Shown piece after piece: positions 18,494 to 27,763 of a DNA stretch of 64,000 bases. This stretch comes from Lachnospiraceae bacterium. GTDB taxonomy: Bacteria > Bacillota > Clostridia > Lachnospirales > Lachnospiraceae. The stretch is taken from contig JAGPFR010000001.1 in assembly GCA_018056425.1 (NCBI GenBank), positions 1-64,000 of the forward strand, read 5' to 3'. Position numbers and translations under genes: made by a program. How positions within the stretch are numbered: position 1 is the first letter of the stretch; each line of letters starts with the position of its first letter. The notes beneath the pieces were generated by a model that saw only the letters and a program-made list of their open reading frames with translations, was not told the origin of the DNA and searched no databases.

Positions 18494-19321
18494 ATGGACA
18501 ACCTTCAGCTCAAGAAATATGCCAATGAAGTACGTAAAGGCATAGTAACCTCAACCCACAGCGCTAAAGCGGGACATCCCGGCGGATCACTTTCAGCTGC
18601 AGATGTATTCACATTCCTTTACTTCGAGGAGATGAATATCGATCCCAAGAATCCCGAAAAAGAAGACCGCGACAGATTCGTTCTTTCCAAGGGACACACT
18701 GCACCCGGTCTTTATTCAGCACTTGCAAACAGAGGATACTTCCCCGTAGAAGATCTCAAGACTCTCAGAAAGCTTGGATCATACCTTCAGGGACATCCCA
18801 ATATGCACATTCCCGGAGTTGATATGGCATCAGGATCACTCGGACAGGGAATCAGTGCCGCTGCAGGAATGGCACTCGGTGCAAAGCTTGATAATAAGGA
18901 CTTCAGAGTTTATACCCTTCTCGGAGACGGTGAGATCCAGGAAGGACAGGTTTGGGAAGCAGCAATGTTTGCAGGATTCCGCAAGCTTGATAACCTCGTA
19001 GTCATCGTAGATAACAACGGACTTCAGATCGACGGCCCCGTAGATGAGGTATGTTCTCCTTATCCCATCGCCGACAAGTTCAAGGCATTTAATTTCAATG
19101 TTGTTGAGATCGACGGACATGATTTCGATCAGATCCGCAGTGCATTCAATAATGCAAAAGAGACCAAGGGCATGCCTACCTGCATCATCCTTAAGACCGT
19201 AAAAGGTAAGGGCGTATCCTTCATGGAAAACAAAGCGGATTGGCACGGCAAGGCTCCCAACGACGAGGAGTATGCTATCGCAATGGCCGATCTTGCCAAG
19301 ATTGATGCAGAACTCGCATAA
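18494..19321 (+). CDS. transketolase, N-terminal subunit
   Basis: The thiamin-diphosphate-binding half of a split transketolase (275 residues). The ThDP/Mg motif is GDGEIQEGQVWEAAMFA through NN, about residues 138-172. The N-terminal SAKAGHPGGSLSAAD is typical. An AAGGAGAG ribosome site precedes the ATG. The C-terminal subunit is the next gene. The split form is common in Clostridia and archaea. Confidence 0.95.
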   Translation: MDNLQLKKYANEVRKGIVTSTHSAKAGHPGGSLSAADVFTFLYFEEMNIDPKNPEKEDRDRFVLSKGHTAPGLYSALANRGYFPVEDLKTLRKLGSYLQGHPNMHIPGVDMASGSLGQGISAAAGMALGAKLDNKDFRVYTLLGDGEIQEGQVWEAAMFAGFRKLDNLVVIVDNNGLQIDGPVDEVCSPYPIADKFKAFNFNVVEIDGHDFDQIRSAFNNAKETKGMPTCIILKTVKGKGVSFMENKADWHGKAPNDEEYAIAMADLAKIDAELA

Positions 19322-19372
19322 ATAACAAACATTAAGATTAAAAGTGCCTATTCAGGCGTGAAAGGGATAAAA

Positions 19373-20311
19373 ATGGCAGATGTTAAAAAGATAGCAACCA
19401 GAGAGAGCTACGGAAACGCTCTCAAGGAGCTGGCAGAGGAATTCCCCCAGCTTGTCGTACTTGATGCAGACCTTGCAGGTGCAACCAAGACAGGAATCTT
19501 CAAGAAAGCATATCCTGACAGACATATCGACTGCGGTATCGCAGAGTCCAACATGATGGGCATCGCTGCAGGACTTGCACTTACCGGAAAGATTCCTTTC
19601 GCAAGCTCATTCGCTATGTTCGCGGCAGGAAGAGCTTTCGAGCAGGTAAGAAACTCCATCGGATATCCTCATCTCAATGTTAAGATCGGAGCTACCCACG
19701 CAGGTATCACCGTCGGTGAGGACGGAGCTTCACATCAGTGTAACGAAGACATTGCTCTTATGAGAACCATCCCCGGAATGGTAGTCATGGTTCCTTCAGA
19801 CGATATCGAAGCCAAGGCAGCAGTAAGAGCGGCTCTTGAGCATGAAGGACCCGTTTATATCAGATTCGGCCGTGCTGCGGTTCCCGTTATCAATGACAAG
19901 CCCGATTACAAGTTTGAGATCGGAAAGGGCCAGCTCGTAAGAGAAGGTAAGGATGTTACCATCGTAGCAACCGGTATCATGGTTGATTCCGCGATCGGCG
20001 CAGCCGAGAAGCTTGCCGCAGAGGGAATTGATGCAGAGATCATCAATATCTGCACTATCAAGCCCATTGACAAGGATATTATAATTAAGAGTGCTCAGAA
20101 GACCGGTAAGGTCGTTACATGTGAGGAGCATTCCGTGATCGGCGGACTCGGATCTGCCGTATGCGAAGTACTCGCAGATGAGTATCCCGTAAAGGTCAAG
20201 AGAATCGGTATGCAGGATGTATTCGGCGAGTCCGGATCAGCTTCGGAGCTTACCCACAAGTACGGATTGGATGCAGAAGGCGTTTATAAGCAGGTCAAGG
20301 AGTTTGTCTAA
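19373..20311 (+). CDS. transketolase, C-terminal subunit
   Basis: The pyrimidine-binding and C-terminal half of the split transketolase (312 residues from the ATG at 19373). Visible motifs are CGIAESNMMGIAAGLALTGKIPF, carrying the catalytic glutamate, the HAGITVGEDGASHQ segment and the VTCEEHSVIGGLG region. AAAGGGAT lies just before the chosen ATG. It works with the preceding subunit, and its stop abuts the rpe start, indicating coupled expression. Confidence 0.95.
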   Translation: MADVKKIATRESYGNALKELAEEFPQLVVLDADLAGATKTGIFKKAYPDRHIDCGIAESNMMGIAAGLALTGKIPFASSFAMFAAGRAFEQVRNSIGYPHLNVKIGATHAGITVGEDGASHQCNEDIALMRTIPGMVVMVPSDDIEAKAAVRAALEHEGPVYIRFGRAAVPVINDKPDYKFEIGKGQLVREGKDVTIVATGIMVDSAIGAAEKLAAEGIDAEIINICTIKPIDKDIIIKSAQKTGKVVTCEEHSVIGGLGSAVCEVLADEYPVKVKRIGMQDVFGESGSASELTHKYGLDAEGVYKQVKEFV

Positions 20312-20992
20312 ATGAAAAAAATCCTGGCGCCCTCCATCCTTGCAGCTGACTTCACCGTACTCGGTGAACAGATTAAGGCTGCCTCCGAGGGCGGAGCACC
20401 ATATCTTCATGTAGATGTAATGGACGGGATGTTTGTCCCGTCCATATCCTTCGGGATGCCGGTAATGGTATCCGTAAGGAAGTGTACCGACATGTTTTTC
20501 GATGTTCATGTTATGATCGAAAAGCCTGACAGATACGTAGAAAGGTTTGCCGAATGCGGAGCTGACGGTATAACCTTCCATGTTGAAGCGGATGAAGGTC
20601 ACATAGCAGAGACCATAAAGCACATTCATGAGACAAAGAGTCTTAAGGGAGTTCCTCTCAAGGCCGGCATTGCCATCAAGCCCGGAACCCCCATAAGTGC
20701 GGTAATGCCTTATGCGGCAGATGTTGATGTGATAATGGTCATGACTGTCGAACCCGGATTCGGCGGGCAGAAACTCATTCCCGAGACTATCGACAAAGTC
20801 AGGGCACTGAGAGCATTTCTTGATTCTGAGGGGCTTGCTGTGGATATCGAAGTAGACGGCGGAATCTCATCGTCGAATATTGAGAATATCATTAAAGCAG
20901 GTGCAAATGTAGTTGTTGCGGGGTCTTCGGTTTTCAGAGGGGATATTAAATCGAACGTTTCGGAACTTATCGGTTTAATGGGTGAAAACTAA
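20312..20992 (+). CDS. rpe: ribulose-phosphate 3-epimerase
   Basis: A TIM-barrel enzyme that interconverts D-ribulose-5-P and D-xylulose-5-P. Motifs are APSILAADF at the N-terminus, HVDVMDGMFVP (metal His and Asp), FDVHVMI, the VEPGFGGQ loop and the VDGGIS phosphate motif. Length 226 is normal. It starts directly after the transketolase stop, completing the non-oxidative pentose-phosphate steps of the operon. Confidence 0.96.
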   Translation: MKKILAPSILAADFTVLGEQIKAASEGGAPYLHVDVMDGMFVPSISFGMPVMVSVRKCTDMFFDVHVMIEKPDRYVERFAECGADGITFHVEADEGHIAETIKHIHETKSLKGVPLKAGIAIKPGTPISAVMPYAADVDVIMVMTVEPGFGGQKLIPETIDKVRALRAFLDSEGLAVDIEVDGGISSSNIENIIKAGANVVVAGSSVFRGDIKSNVSELIGLMGEN

Positions 20993-21060
20993 AAGCAAAG
21001 CGATAGCGGGTACAAATACAGAAAATTGAGAAATAAAAAGGTTGAAAGGGTTAGTTTAAG

Positions 21061-22467
21061 ATGGGTGGTTTTTTCGGAGTAGCGGCAAAAGAAAATTGTG
21101 TGTTTGATCTGTTTTTCGGAACGGATTATCATTCACATCTCGGAACCCGCAGAGGCGGATTGGTAGTATACGGTAAGGACGGATTTAATCGTGCGATCCA
21201 CAATATCGAGAATTCACCTTTCAGGACCAAGTTCGACAAAGAAGTTCAGGAGATGGACGGATATATGGGTATCGGTTCCATATCCGATTACGAGCCGCAG
21301 CCCCTTATCATTCATTCACATCACGGAACCTATTCACTGGTTACCGTAAGCAAAGTTAATAATGCTGATGAGCTTGCCAAGGATCTTATCGACAGAGGCT
21401 TAAGCCATTTTATGGAGATGAGCTCGGGAGAGATCAATGCAACAGAACTTATCGCAGCTCTTATCAATACCAAAGAGAACCTTATCGACGGAATAGATTA
21501 TGCACTTGAGAAAATTGACGGAAGCGTATCGCTTCTGATGCTTACCCCCAAGGGAATCTATGCGGCAAGAGATAAGTCCGGAAGAACTCCGGTTGTGGTA
21601 GGTAAAAAGGACGGAGCATTCTGTTTATCATTTGAAAACTTTGCATATAAGAATCTCGGATATAACGATTACAAAGAACTCGGACCCGGCGAGATCGTAT
21701 GCGTAACGGATTCGAACTGTGTTACTCTTAAAGCACCCGGAGACAAGATGAAGATCTGTACCTTCCTCTGGGTATACTATGGATATCCTTCAAGCTCATA
21801 CGAAGGAATGTCTGTTGAGAAGATGCGTTATAACAACGGTGCGGCTATGGCAGAAAGAGATGATGTCAAAGCAGATATCGTTGCGGGTGTACCCGATTCC
21901 GGAACCGCACATGCAGTAGGATATGCGAATAAGTCCGGTATTCCTTTTTCAAGACCTTTTATCAAATACACACCTACCTGGCCCAGATCGTTCATGCCCA
22001 CCATTCAGAGCAAGCGCGATCTTATCGCCAAGATGAAACTGCTTGCTGTCGAGGAACTTATCAGAGACAGAAGCATTATCCTCATAGATGACTCCATCGT
22101 AAGAGGAACCCAGCTCAGAGAGACCACGGAATTCCTTTATAAGTCGGGAGCAAAGGAAGTTCATGTAAGACCTGCATGTCCTCCTCTTGTATACGGATGT
22201 AAGTATCTTAACTTCTCCAGATCAAAGTCCGAGATGGATCTTATCACCAGAAGAGTGATCGAAAGACTTGAAGGCGGTAACGTAACGGAAGAAGTTCTTA
22301 AGCAGTACGCAGATCCCGATACCGAGAAGTATGCTGCAATGATAGAGGAGATCCGTAAGGAGATGAATTTTACATCCCTCAGATATGCGCGTCTTGATGA
22401 CATGCTTGATTCAACGGGACTTCCTCACGACAAACTCTGCACCTACTGCTGGGATGGCGTTGAATAA
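21061..22467 (+). CDS. amidophosphoribosyltransferase-like protein lacking N-terminal Cys
   Basis: 468 residues. An N-terminal glutamine-amidotransferase-II-like domain is followed by a phosphoribosyltransferase domain with the PRPP loop ILIDDSIVRGTQ (about 340-351). C-terminal cysteines (ACPPLVYGC; LCTYC) resemble the Fe-S ligands of Bacillus-type PurF. The catalytic Cys expected as residue 2 (MCGI...) is Gly here (MGGFFG), so glutaminase activity is probably lost. C13 is the only nearby cysteine. It may be an ammonia-using PurF or a paralogue with another role. It is not next to other pur genes. Confidence 0.8.
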   Translation: MGGFFGVAAKENCVFDLFFGTDYHSHLGTRRGGLVVYGKDGFNRAIHNIENSPFRTKFDKEVQEMDGYMGIGSISDYEPQPLIIHSHHGTYSLVTVSKVNNADELAKDLIDRGLSHFMEMSSGEINATELIAALINTKENLIDGIDYALEKIDGSVSLLMLTPKGIYAARDKSGRTPVVVGKKDGAFCLSFENFAYKNLGYNDYKELGPGEIVCVTDSNCVTLKAPGDKMKICTFLWVYYGYPSSSYEGMSVEKMRYNNGAAMAERDDVKADIVAGVPDSGTAHAVGYANKSGIPFSRPFIKYTPTWPRSFMPTIQSKRDLIAKMKLLAVEELIRDRSIILIDDSIVRGTQLRETTEFLYKSGAKEVHVRPACPPLVYGCKYLNFSRSKSEMDLITRRVIERLEGGNVTEEVLKQYADPDTEKYAAMIEEIRKEMNFTSLRYARLDDMLDSTGLPHDKLCTYCWDGVE

Positions 22468-22563
22468 TTTTATTCTTTATTTATTTGCTATTTGGTTCTT
22501 GTTAGGGGAATATTATTATAGAGGGCTGTCTATGCAGCAAGTTGTAATTGAGAGGTAACGGGT

Positions 22564-24612
22564 ATGGGTACATTTTGGATTGTTTTGGCGGTAATCGAGT
22601 TATTGGTAATCATCGCGGGTGTGGTGATATGGCTTCTTGGTAAGAAGAAAAATGATGCCATGGTCGACAATGCCAGACAGCTTGCAAAGGGCAAGCTTAA
22701 CCTCGATGATATTCCGACTTCAGGAAACAATTCTTCCGAAGATGTTATTGCAAACGGCTTGAATCTCATCAAGTCAAATATGCTTACATTTGTAGAGTCG
22801 ACCAAGCAGAACACGGTTGTGCTTTCGGATGCCATTGACAGGCTTACCGAGAACATGAAGGCCAATCAGGAAGGCACCGAAATGATCGCCAACAACACCA
22901 TAAGTGTTGAGGAGAGAGCATCAAGGCAGCTTGAAATGGTTGATGATAACAAGAAGGTTATGGAGTCTAATTCCGATCAGTTAAATGAGATCGGAAATTC
23001 CATGACGGAGATCGGAGACCTGCTCGGCGAAACCGCTCAGATGAGTAACAGCGGAATGGAGAGCCTTGACGGATACAATAAGGAGATGGATATTGTATCC
23101 GAAGATCTTAACAATATTAACGAGACCCTTGTCAAATTCAACGATCAGATACAGAAGGTTTATGAAGTCGGTGATTTCATAGTTGATATCAGTACCCAGC
23201 TTAAGCTTCTCTCTTTTAATGCATCAATTGAAGCGGCAAGAGCAGGTGAGACCGGACGCGGGTTTGCGGTCGTTGCCGGTGAAATGACCGGAATGTCCGA
23301 ACAGACCAAGGAGGGCATGGACAGGATCAGTACCATACTTTCCGAGATCATGACCAGCTCATCCCATGTTACGGAAAGCATTAACAAGGTTACCGAATCT
23401 TTTAATAACAGTAAGGCTACATTTGCGGAAGTAAACAGCTCATTCAGAGCCATCTATTCCAATTCGACTCAGATCCAGACCAAGATCACCGACATTAATA
23501 AGATGTTCACGGTGATGGAGGATAATTTCGAGCACTCCATAGATATTGCGGATCAGCTTTATGAAAGCGCCAAGGATATCAATGATACCACGCAGGATAT
23601 TGCAGCCGTATCCCAGGAGGTTGCCGCAGAGGCAACTCAGATCGGTGAAAACACTGCGGCCCTTGACGACATGCTTAAGGGAATCAGAAAGCTTATCGGA
23701 AGATTTGATACCGGTGTAATGCCCGAAAACAACAGAAGCGGTAAAGAGATCAAGATCGCAATGCTCAGCATGAACGATAATGATTTCTGGTACGGAGTAA
23801 AGCGTGGTGCAAATTATGCGGTTAAGGAACTTGCACCGTTCAGGACTAAAGTAACATTTATTCCCATTATGCCCGCTGAAGGCGACGATGATGAGAAAGT
23901 CAGAGGATACATCAGGGATCTCATCGATCAGAAATACGATGCGATCATCTATCCCGGCTTCCTCGGCGGAGTTGAGAATGTGCTTGAGCAGGCCAGAAGC
24001 AAGGGCGTCAAGCTCATGACATTCAACTGCGATTGTGCAAATACTAAACTCAGAATGGCATGCCTTAAGTCCGATTCCATTGCACAGGGTGCTTTGGCAG
24101 CCAAGTCCGCGGCCGAACTTATCGGAAAGAGCGGAACTGTCGGAATCCTGATGGGCAGCGATACCATTATCGGTAATGTTGAGAGAAGAAAGGGATTCAT
24201 TGATACTCTCGGCAAATATAAGTCCATTAAACTTGCGGGTGAGATATCCGTTAAGGATGACGGGGACGATGTTTATAAGAAGACTAAGGACTTCTTAAGT
24301 AAGAATTCCGATGTACAGATCCTGTTTTTGACTAACGGATTCCCTGAAGATGCTGCCAGGGCGGTTGTTGATGCCGGCAGAAAGGGCAAAACAAAGATTG
24401 TCGGATTCGACCTTAATCCAGGACTTTTCCCTTACATCAAAAACGGTGCCGTCGGATCCATCATCAGTCAGGATTCGTTCGGACAGGGACACGATCCCAT
24501 CGTGCTTATGTACAATCACATTGCAGCGAATACTCCGTTCCCCAGAGAGACGATTTCCTGCAGAGCATCTGTTGCTGATGCATCCAATATAGATGAACTG
24601 ATCGAAGCATGA
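22564..24612 (+). CDS. MCP-type signalling protein with C-terminal periplasmic-binding-protein-like domain
   Basis: 682 residues. One N-terminal membrane segment (about 4-26) is followed by a methyl-accepting signalling region. Its conserved hairpin is LSFNASIEAARAGETGRGFAVVAGE, near 215-240. From about 394 to the end it has a LacI/ribose-binding-protein-like domain with repeated sugar-binding motifs (NDFWYGVKRG; DAIIYPGF; GILMGSD; KIVGFDLNPG). There is no second membrane segment or signal peptide before the binding domain, so both domains should lie on the same, probably cytoplasmic, side. GAGAGG precedes the ATG. The ligand is probably a sugar but cannot be read. Confidence 0.82.
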   Translation: MGTFWIVLAVIELLVIIAGVVIWLLGKKKNDAMVDNARQLAKGKLNLDDIPTSGNNSSEDVIANGLNLIKSNMLTFVESTKQNTVVLSDAIDRLTENMKANQEGTEMIANNTISVEERASRQLEMVDDNKKVMESNSDQLNEIGNSMTEIGDLLGETAQMSNSGMESLDGYNKEMDIVSEDLNNINETLVKFNDQIQKVYEVGDFIVDISTQLKLLSFNASIEAARAGETGRGFAVVAGEMTGMSEQTKEGMDRISTILSEIMTSSSHVTESINKVTESFNNSKATFAEVNSSFRAIYSNSTQIQTKITDINKMFTVMEDNFEHSIDIADQLYESAKDINDTTQDIAAVSQEVAAEATQIGENTAALDDMLKGIRKLIGRFDTGVMPENNRSGKEIKIAMLSMNDNDFWYGVKRGANYAVKELAPFRTKVTFIPIMPAEGDDDEKVRGYIRDLIDQKYDAIIYPGFLGGVENVLEQARSKGVKLMTFNCDCANTKLRMACLKSDSIAQGALAAKSAAELIGKSGTVGILMGSDTIIGNVERRKGFIDTLGKYKSIKLAGEISVKDDGDDVYKKTKDFLSKNSDVQILFLTNGFPEDAARAVVDAGRKGKTKIVGFDLNPGLFPYIKNGAVGSIISQDSFGQGHDPIVLMYNHIAANTPFPRETISCRASVADASNIDELIEA

Positions 24613-24621
24613 TCATGAAAA

Positions 24622-24656
24622 GTCCCGACGCCTCAGTGGGCGCCGGGACATTTTTG
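24622..24656 (+). terminator. rho-independent terminator
   Basis: An 11-bp stem GTCCCGACGCC/GGCGCCGGGAC with one mismatch, then a T-rich run. It ends the MCP gene and lies only a few bases before surE. Confidence 0.9.
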
Positions 24657-24672
24657 TTTTATGGGTATAAAT

Positions 24673-25392
24673 ATGAGAATCTTACTTACAAATGATGACG
24701 GAATAGATGCTCACGGTTTGGAGAGGCTTGCAAAAGCTGCTCTAAAATACGGTGAAGTCTGGATCGTTGCTCCTGCGGAAGAAAGAAGCGCAGCCAGTCA
24801 CAGCGTTACATTGAGAAACCATCTTGATGTATATCCGATAAAGGATTATCCGGTGGAAGGCGTAAAAGCTTTTTTCTGTTCGGGAATGCCGGTAGATTGT
24901 GTCCGGGTGGGAAGTCTCAGCGTAATGCCTAAGAAGCCCGATGTCGTTTTATCCGGTATCAATAACGGCTTTAATATGGCTTCGGATCTTCAGTATTCCG
25001 CAACCGTGGGAGCTGCATTTGAAGGAGCATTTCAGGAATTTCACTCGATAGCGATTTCTGAAGCATTTAACGGACCTCATGATGTTACGGATCATTATCT
25101 TCCGGAGATACTTGATAAGATCATATATGAACCTTTTACACCTGGGCATATATATAATGTTAATTTCCCCGACTGTAAACTATCGGAATGCAAAGGAATT
25201 CTGTATGACAGGAAGGTTTCGAAGGGAATGTTTTTCAAGGACAGATATAATGAGATGGAAAAGCTTGAAAACGGCGGCATAAGGTACATGATAGAAGGTA
25301 TCTTAACTCCTTCCGCCGAAGAGGGAACGGATTATAAAGCCATTCTTGATCATTATGTTTCCGTAGGAATTGCCAATAATATAGGATACTGA
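24673..25392 (+). CDS. surE: 5'/3'-nucleotidase SurE
   Basis: Metal-dependent nucleotidase/acid phosphatase of the SurE family. The N-terminus MRILLTNDDGI carries the metal-binding Asp pair; SGxNxGxN-type residues are present (LSGINNGFNMASD), as is the YSATVGAAFEGAF segment. The ATG at 24673 is chosen because the protein then begins exactly as the family does; an ATG at 24661 is also in frame. Neither has a clear ribosome site because both follow the T-run of the terminator. Confidence 0.93.
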   Translation: MRILLTNDDGIDAHGLERLAKAALKYGEVWIVAPAEERSAASHSVTLRNHLDVYPIKDYPVEGVKAFFCSGMPVDCVRVGSLSVMPKKPDVVLSGINNGFNMASDLQYSATVGAAFEGAFQEFHSIAISEAFNGPHDVTDHYLPEILDKIIYEPFTPGHIYNVNFPDCKLSECKGILYDRKVSKGMFFKDRYNEMEKLENGGIRYMIEGILTPSAEEGTDYKAILDHYVSVGIANNIGY

Positions 25393-25494
25393 TATGCATC
25401 TTACACCCGAAAAATGCATTTCGCGGCCTGTTTCCGCAAATACTGATTTTCAAATGATATATTCGCTTTGACAAAGAATTACGGAGGCGAATAT

Positions 25495-26853
25495 ATGGAA
25501 AAATTATTATTTGTTGTTTTACTGATCACGGAGATCGTGACCCTGATACGTCAGATAACCGTTCATGTATCCAAGAGGGAGTGGGCGAAGGAAAGAGGGA
25601 TCACAAATGCATCGGAGCTTATCCTGTTCTTGCTGATGCTGCTTCTTCCGGGAATAGATCTTTCATTCCGATTTAAATCACTGCTTATTCTGCTGATCAT
25701 AAGACTTGTCCTGTCCGGCATCGTGATCATCCTCTGCAGAAAAAATGAAAGCAGGAAAAAAACGGCTGCGATCGTAATGGGAACGGTCTTTGGAATCATT
25801 CTGACCGGAATGAGTATGATACCTGCATTTATATTTACCGATTATTCGGGAAGGCCTGTGAGCGGTCCATATACCGTGGCACAGAGCAGGGCGATACTTA
25901 TCGATGACAGCAGATTGGAAGTAAATGAAAACGATGGTTCATTCAGAGAGGTGCCCGTATATTTCTTCTATCCGGAGAATACGGGTGAATTTGAAAAGAG
26001 TTCACTTCCGCTTATAATCTTCAGTCACGGGGCTTTCGGATATTACGAGAGCAATGCATCAACATATCTGGAACTTGCTTCTAACGGATACATTGTAGTA
26101 AGTATCGAACATCCTTATCATTCACTGTTTACAAAAGATACAAACGGTAAGATCATCACAGTGGATCCCGGATTTTTTAACAGCGCGATGGATGCATCAT
26201 CAAGGAGTGAGGCGGAAGTATATGAGCTCACATCGGGATGGATGGATATAAGGGAAGCTGATATGAACTTTGCGCTTGATACCATTATCGATGCCGCAAG
26301 GAGCGGTATCATCGGAGATGAATGGTTTCTGACGAATACTAGCGAGGAAGAAATCATAAAAATCCTCGGTATTACAGATACCGATAAGATCGGACTTATG
26401 GGTCACTCCCTTGGCGGAGCAACTGCGGTTACAGTGGGAAGAAGGGAAGATGTATCCGCAGTCATTGATTTTGACGGAACGATGCTTGGTGAAGAGACAG
26501 GATTTGAGAACGGTAATATTATCGTTAATCCGGAGCCGTACGATACACCGATACTGTGCTTTGATTCCGAATCCCATCACGCCGACAGAGTGCTGGCAGA
26601 GGAAATAGGATATACCTACTCCAATAATGTGATCATGGATAATGCTTCGGAAGGCTATTCTGTTTATTTTGAGAAAACCGCACATATGAACTTCACGGAT
26701 CTTCCTCTTTTTTCACCCGTTCTTGCAAAGAATCTCGGAATGGGCGACAGAGATCCTGCAGAGTGCATAGATAAGATAAATTCCATAACACTTAAGTTCT
26801 TTGATCATTACTTAAAGGGCATCGGAGATTTTGAGGTTGATGAAAAATACTGA
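25495..26853 (+). CDS. membrane-anchored alpha/beta hydrolase (PAF-acetylhydrolase-like)
   Basis: About 452 residues from the ATG at 25495, which follows ACGGAGG. The first about 115 residues hold three to four hydrophobic segments. The rest is an alpha/beta hydrolase with the oxyanion motif FSHGAFGYYES, nucleophile motif GHSLGG (about 303-308) and a late His in EKTAHMNFTDLP. The pattern resembles platelet-activating-factor acetylhydrolase/dienelactone hydrolase relatives. The substrate is unknown. It overlaps the following LytTR gene by 14 nt. Confidence 0.82.
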   Translation: MEKLLFVVLLITEIVTLIRQITVHVSKREWAKERGITNASELILFLLMLLLPGIDLSFRFKSLLILLIIRLVLSGIVIILCRKNESRKKTAAIVMGTVFGIILTGMSMIPAFIFTDYSGRPVSGPYTVAQSRAILIDDSRLEVNENDGSFREVPVYFFYPENTGEFEKSSLPLIIFSHGAFGYYESNASTYLELASNGYIVVSIEHPYHSLFTKDTNGKIITVDPGFFNSAMDASSRSEAEVYELTSGWMDIREADMNFALDTIIDAARSGIIGDEWFLTNTSEEEIIKILGITDTDKIGLMGHSLGGATAVTVGRREDVSAVIDFDGTMLGEETGFENGNIIVNPEPYDTPILCFDSESHHADRVLAEEIGYTYSNNVIMDNASEGYSVYFEKTAHMNFTDLPLFSPVLAKNLGMGDRDPAECIDKINSITLKFFDHYLKGIGDFEVDEKY

Positions 26854-27298
26854 TAAGCCTATGGATGTTGAGGTGAAACTGATTCATCCGGATGAAAATG
26901 AATATGTAAAGATCGGATGTCACAAGATTGATGAGAGAATCGATGAGATCACCAGATTCATCAAATCCAGACAGGGAAATCTTGAAGGATATACGGAGGG
27001 GGATATGTACAGCATTCCCATCGCGGATGTGTACTATATCGAATCCGTTGATGACAGAACATTTCTGTATCTGGAAAAAGATACCTACGAATCAAAAAAG
27101 CGATTGTATGAACTTGAGAAGGTTACGGATTCTTTTCATTTCATAAGGATTTCGAAATCGGTCGTAGTAAATCTGATGAAAGTTGATTCAATAAGGCCCG
27201 CGCTCAACGGAAGATTTTTATGCAAGCTGAAAAACGGCGAAGAAGTGATCATATCCAGAAAGTATGTGCAGGGGCTGAAGGATAAGCTTAAGGGATGA
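26840..27298 (+). CDS. LytTR-domain DNA-binding regulator
   Basis: About 152 residues from the ATG at 26840. The C-terminal about 100 residues are a LytTR domain (IPIADVYYIESVDDRTFLYL through FIRISKSVVVNLMKVDSI and ISRKYVQGLKDKL). There is no receiver domain; the N-terminal about 50 residues are short and charged. It is followed by a DUF3021 membrane protein with an ATGA overlap. Such LytTR-DUF3021 pairs are common in Firmicutes and usually regulate their own operon. Confidence 0.9.
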   Translation: MKNTDKPMDVEVKLIHPDENEYVKIGCHKIDERIDEITRFIKSRQGNLEGYTEGDMYSIPIADVYYIESVDDRTFLYLEKDTYESKKRLYELEKVTDSFHFIRISKSVVVNLMKVDSIRPALNGRFLCKLKNGEEVIISRKYVQGLKDKLKG

Positions 27299-27750
27299 TG
27301 TATATGAAGGATTATTGGAAAGATCATTTAAAAGAATGCCTCAGAAATTATTTTATTATAGTAACAGGCATTAATCTGGCGGTCTTTGTTATTGGTATGA
27401 TATTCAGGCCGGATCAGAAGCTGGGATATGATGCATTTTTATATCCGATCATATATGGGGCTATCACAAGTATCCCCGGTCTTTTGATGGTGGAAAAGAA
27501 AGAACCTACCATAAAGCAGGCAATCTTCAGAGAAATAATCGGAGTAATACTGATAAGTGCGATACTTCTTACTACAATGTTTGCCGGGATGAAGATAACG
27601 GGGGAACTCATAGCCATCTGTTGTGGTATAGTTGTAAGTGTCATTTGTATCACGGTCCTGGTAAATGTAATATCCTGGATACTTGATTCCAAAAAAGCAG
27701 AGAGTCTTACAAACGATCTTATTGCTTTTCAGAATAAAATAAACGGATAG
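27295..27750 (+). CDS. DUF3021 family membrane protein
   Basis: 151 residues with four predicted membrane segments and a short charged C-terminus, matching DUF3021 in size and layout. It overlaps the LytTR gene (ATGA). An ATG at 27304 is an alternative start. DUF3021 proteins are usually partners or inhibitors of the adjoining LytTR regulator, so this one probably senses a membrane signal. The direct role is inferred from context. Confidence 0.82.
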   Translation: MMYMKDYWKDHLKECLRNYFIIVTGINLAVFVIGMIFRPDQKLGYDAFLYPIIYGAITSIPGLLMVEKKEPTIKQAIFREIIGVILISAILLTTMFAGMKITGELIAICCGIVVSVICITVLVNVISWILDSKKAESLTNDLIAFQNKING

Positions 27751-27763
27751 AAGGTTATCTAAA

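Noticed and set aside
22499..22521. Promoter for the MCP gene (TTGTTA with AT-rich -10)
   Set aside because: No -10 hexamer at acceptable spacing; not strong enough to list.
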